Assembly (NCBI GenBank): GCA_015487825.1
Contig: WFOZ01000871.1
Location: 1 to 7,822, forward strand
Origin: Planctomycetaceae bacterium
Lineage (GTDB): Bacteria > Planctomycetota > Planctomycetia > Planctomycetales > Planctomycetaceae
DNA: 7,822 nt
Direction: 5' to 3'
A model generated the notes under the pieces. That model ran no database searches, had not been told where the DNA came from, and saw only the letters and a program-made list of their open reading frames with translations. Below are positions 6,431-7,822 of this stretch, in pieces (position 1 is the first letter of the stretch; each line of letters starts with the position of its first letter). The translations under genes were made by a program, and so were the position numbers.

Positions 6431-6768
6431 AGTAAGCCGTCCTGACCGAACTGCTCAGGCCTCGATTTTGCTATCGGTTATAGTTTGGTAAGTGAATCTT
6501 TCAGTTAGCCCTGTTTGATACAAGTATTCAACCCGATACTGCCCACTCAATACAATTGTCAACCAGGCGGTAATTTGTTTCGAACCTTGTCCGTCTATTC
6601 TTATAACAGGAAAAACACACCACAATATCTGATCAGGCATCCAGCCTGAAGTGCCGAAGATTAGCTGTAAAAAACATCATGACATCGAACCGAAGGGTAA
6701 TCAACCAGTCAGTACGAAAAAATAATCTCTCTTCAAAAATGAAAGGACAAAAACGCACGAATTGCCTT
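6431..6768. other. Intergenic leader region before exbB
   Basis: These 338 bases separate the TPR gene from exbB and should hold the exbB promoter. On the - strand I see a perfect -35-like TTGACA (6562-6557) with a poor -10-like TATCGG (6538-6533) 18 bases on, a compact perfect 6-bp hairpin TCAGGC/GCCTGA with a 5-base loop (6633-6649), and a 5-bp hairpin CCTGA/TCAGG (6441-6459) next to the exbB start. The right end holds the TPR terminator. A 61-codon open frame (6455-6640, - strand) fills most of the region but has no recognisable family and only a weak AGG before its ATG; I do not call it a gene. Confidence 0.5.
6533..6562 (-). promoter_or_regulatory. Candidate sigma-70-type promoter for exbB
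   Basis: TTGACA at 6562-6557 is a perfect -35 consensus. The best -10 match, TATCGG at 6538-6533 after an 18-base spacer, keeps only the first three consensus bases. It points at exbB, whose start lies about 120 bases downstream. The weak -10 makes this a tentative call. Confidence 0.25.
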
Positions 6769-6771
6769 TCA
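6735..6771 (-). terminator. Intrinsic terminator of the TPR gene, starting in its stop codon
   Basis: On the - strand TGAAAGG (6771-6765) pairs perfectly with CCTTTCA (6746-6740). CAA next to the first arm can also pair with TTG across a 1-base bulge, giving about 10 bp. TTTTT follows at 6739-6735. The first three bases of the stem are the TGA stop codon of the TPR gene. This separates the TPR gene from exbB as a transcription unit, at least in part. Confidence 0.65.
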
Positions 6772-7822
6772 ACCTCCACTTAATTTTTTGGCCCAGGGAC
6801 TATTCGGGTATTTTGACTCTAAAATAGCGCGGGATTCATCAGCCCGTCCGGGTTGCCCGACGGTTGGCCATAATTTTGAAAGATTGTACAAAGATTCCGC
6901 ATGCAGATCCTGCTGTCCGGAAAACAGAACATCCACCAGCAAAAAAGCCAGTAACGCTTCTTGAGAATTACCTTTAGAGAGCAGTGCCGTTCCTCGCAGA
7001 GTTTGCGCCCGGGCCTGCAAGCGGGCATCAGACTCTTTCGCATTTTCAATTACTGTCTCAAGGAGTTTCAATGCTTCGTCGCTTTGAGATTTCAAATTAA
7101 GACAAGTTGCTTTTCCCAGCATCGCTTCGAGTTGCCGTTGTTTGGAGGCTTCATCTTTTGCCGGGATTTTCAAAACCTGATCAAAAGCCTGTAACGCCTG
7201 ATCCACCTGATTTTGTGCCAGCAGAACGCTTGCCTTAGACGATTTGGCTGAAAGCTGTAAATCGTTAAAGGGTGATTTTTCAAGTTTTGTAAAAGTCGCT
7301 TCGGCATTTGTGTAGTCTCCCTGAGCCAGGTAAAGCTGCCCCAGATAGTTGATCGCTTCGTAATACCGAAAGCTTGAAGTGTTTGTATCAGAGAAGTTTT
7401 TCATCCTGGTGATGGCTTCGGGCAGCTTCTTGTGATCTGCCAACGCCATTTTTGCCAGAACGCGGGAGATAAAAAACTGAAAATCAGTTCGCAGAAATTC
7501 CGCATTGGCAGGCACTTTTTCCAATGCCGACTTCAGGCTCTTCAGTGCTTGCTCGTAGTTGCCGTTTCTTTCCTGCCCAAGTGCTCCGTTCAATGTTGCA
7601 GGGGCACCGTCCCATTCTATTTTTTCAATATCGTTGGCGGGAATTTCAATTTCTGCTCCCGTTTGCGGTTTGAGCTTGATTGTCGTTTTCGTGACTGCTG
7701 TCACTTTGCCGGAAAGCCGACGATTCTTAACAGATTTTCGGGTAATGATATCAATCGCGTAAGCATTAGCGGCAGTCAGGGCAATGGTCCAGGCGACAAG
7801 CAACAGACTGCGTGTAATTAAG
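6769..7822 (-). CDS. Secreted SH3-like/TPR-repeat protein, 5' end beyond the window
   Basis: The frame is open to the right edge. The TTG at 7803 that could serve as a start falls inside a hydrophobic run (RSLLLVAWTIALTAANAYA), which is the core of a signal peptide whose arginine and true start lie upstream, so the gene is truncated by the window. Counting from 7803, the signal peptide is cut after AYA (14-16). Next is a small beta domain (about 28-68: SGKVTAV, TIKLKPQTGAEIEIP, IEKIEW) that resembles SH3-like modules. Then come about six TPR-like helical pairs: near 74-98, 150-176, 187-213, 226-254, 264-292 and 302-333, with typical spacing of small residues (GDYTNAEATF, NQVDQALQAF, QSDEALKLL, NSQEALLAF). 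It is predicted to be periplasmic and to bind protein partners. Its place upstream of exbB-exbD-exbD suggests a link to the envelope motor, loosely like CpoB/YbgF beside Tol genes, but this is inference. The stop codon forms part of a terminator stem. Confidence 0.85.
   Translation of the reverse strand, partial: LITRSLLLVAWTIALTAANAYAIDIITRKSVKNRRLSGKVTAVTKTTIKLKPQTGAEIEIPANDIEKIEWDGAPATLNGALGQERNGNYEQALKSLKSALEKVPANAEFLRTDFQFFISRVLAKMALADHKKLPEAITRMKNFSDTNTSSFRYYEAINYLGQLYLAQGDYTNAEATFTKLEKSPFNDLQLSAKSSKASVLLAQNQVDQALQAFDQVLKIPAKDEASKQRQLEAMLGKATCLNLKSQSDEALKLLETVIENAKESDARLQARAQTLRGTALLSKGNSQEALLAFLLVDVLFSGQQDLHAESLYNLSKLWPTVGQPGRADESRAILESKYPNSPWAKKLSGG

Noticed and set aside
7801..7803. 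TTG as the start of the TPR protein
   Set aside because: The frame continues open to the window edge and the TTG is inside the hydrophobic core of the signal peptide, with an arginine just upstream; the gene is cut by the window.
7432..7821. 129-codon + strand open frame
   Set aside because: It is antisense to the TPR gene, Cys/Phe-rich, and without recognisable features.

Overview
The window looks like chromosomal DNA from a planctomycete (order Planctomycetales; a Gimesia- or Rubinisphaera-like member is my guess). The evidence is the type of protein encoded. There is a secreted PQQ-like beta-propeller protein with the DWPAWRG opening common in that phylum, an ExbB with its own signal peptide and an acidic Ala/Asp/Glu linker, two ExbD genes in a row, and a secreted TPR protein with a small beta domain. 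Ribosome-binding sites are patchy and base composition is moderate. The assignment is from memory of family features, not from a search.

Layout. Positions 1-285 are non-coding, with two diverged copies of a hairpin-forming repeat and a partial third. On the + strand follow a secreted six-hairpin (GH65/GH78-like) glycosidase-type protein (286-2472) and a secreted PQQ-like beta-propeller protein (2575-3873). On the - strand, read from high to low coordinates, are a secreted SH3-like/TPR protein that runs off the right edge (6769-7822, 5' end missing), an intrinsic terminator, a 340-base leader, then exbB (5567-6415), exbD-1 (4984-5460), exbD-2 (4468-4968) and a PabA/TrpG-type glutamine amidotransferase (3863-4444). 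The two strands converge, and the last + gene and last - gene overlap by 11 bp.

How the genes may work together. ExbB and the two ExbDs should form an inner-membrane proton-driven motor of the TonB/Tol type. No TonB, TolA or outer-membrane receptor is in the window. The periplasmic TPR protein upstream could be a partner but has its own terminator. The amidotransferase starts only 23 bp after exbD-2 and probably shares its transcript, although its biochemistry (glutamine-derived ammonia for anthranilate or aminodeoxychorismate) is unrelated to the motor. The two + genes encode exported proteins; a carbohydrate-degrading role is plausible for the first and unknown for the second.

Nothing here is clearly a new defence or mobile system. 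The most unusual features are regulatory: terminator-like hairpins embedded in the convergent coding ends, competing hairpins between exbB and exbD-1, an uncertain start and structured leader for exbB, and the upstream repeat family.
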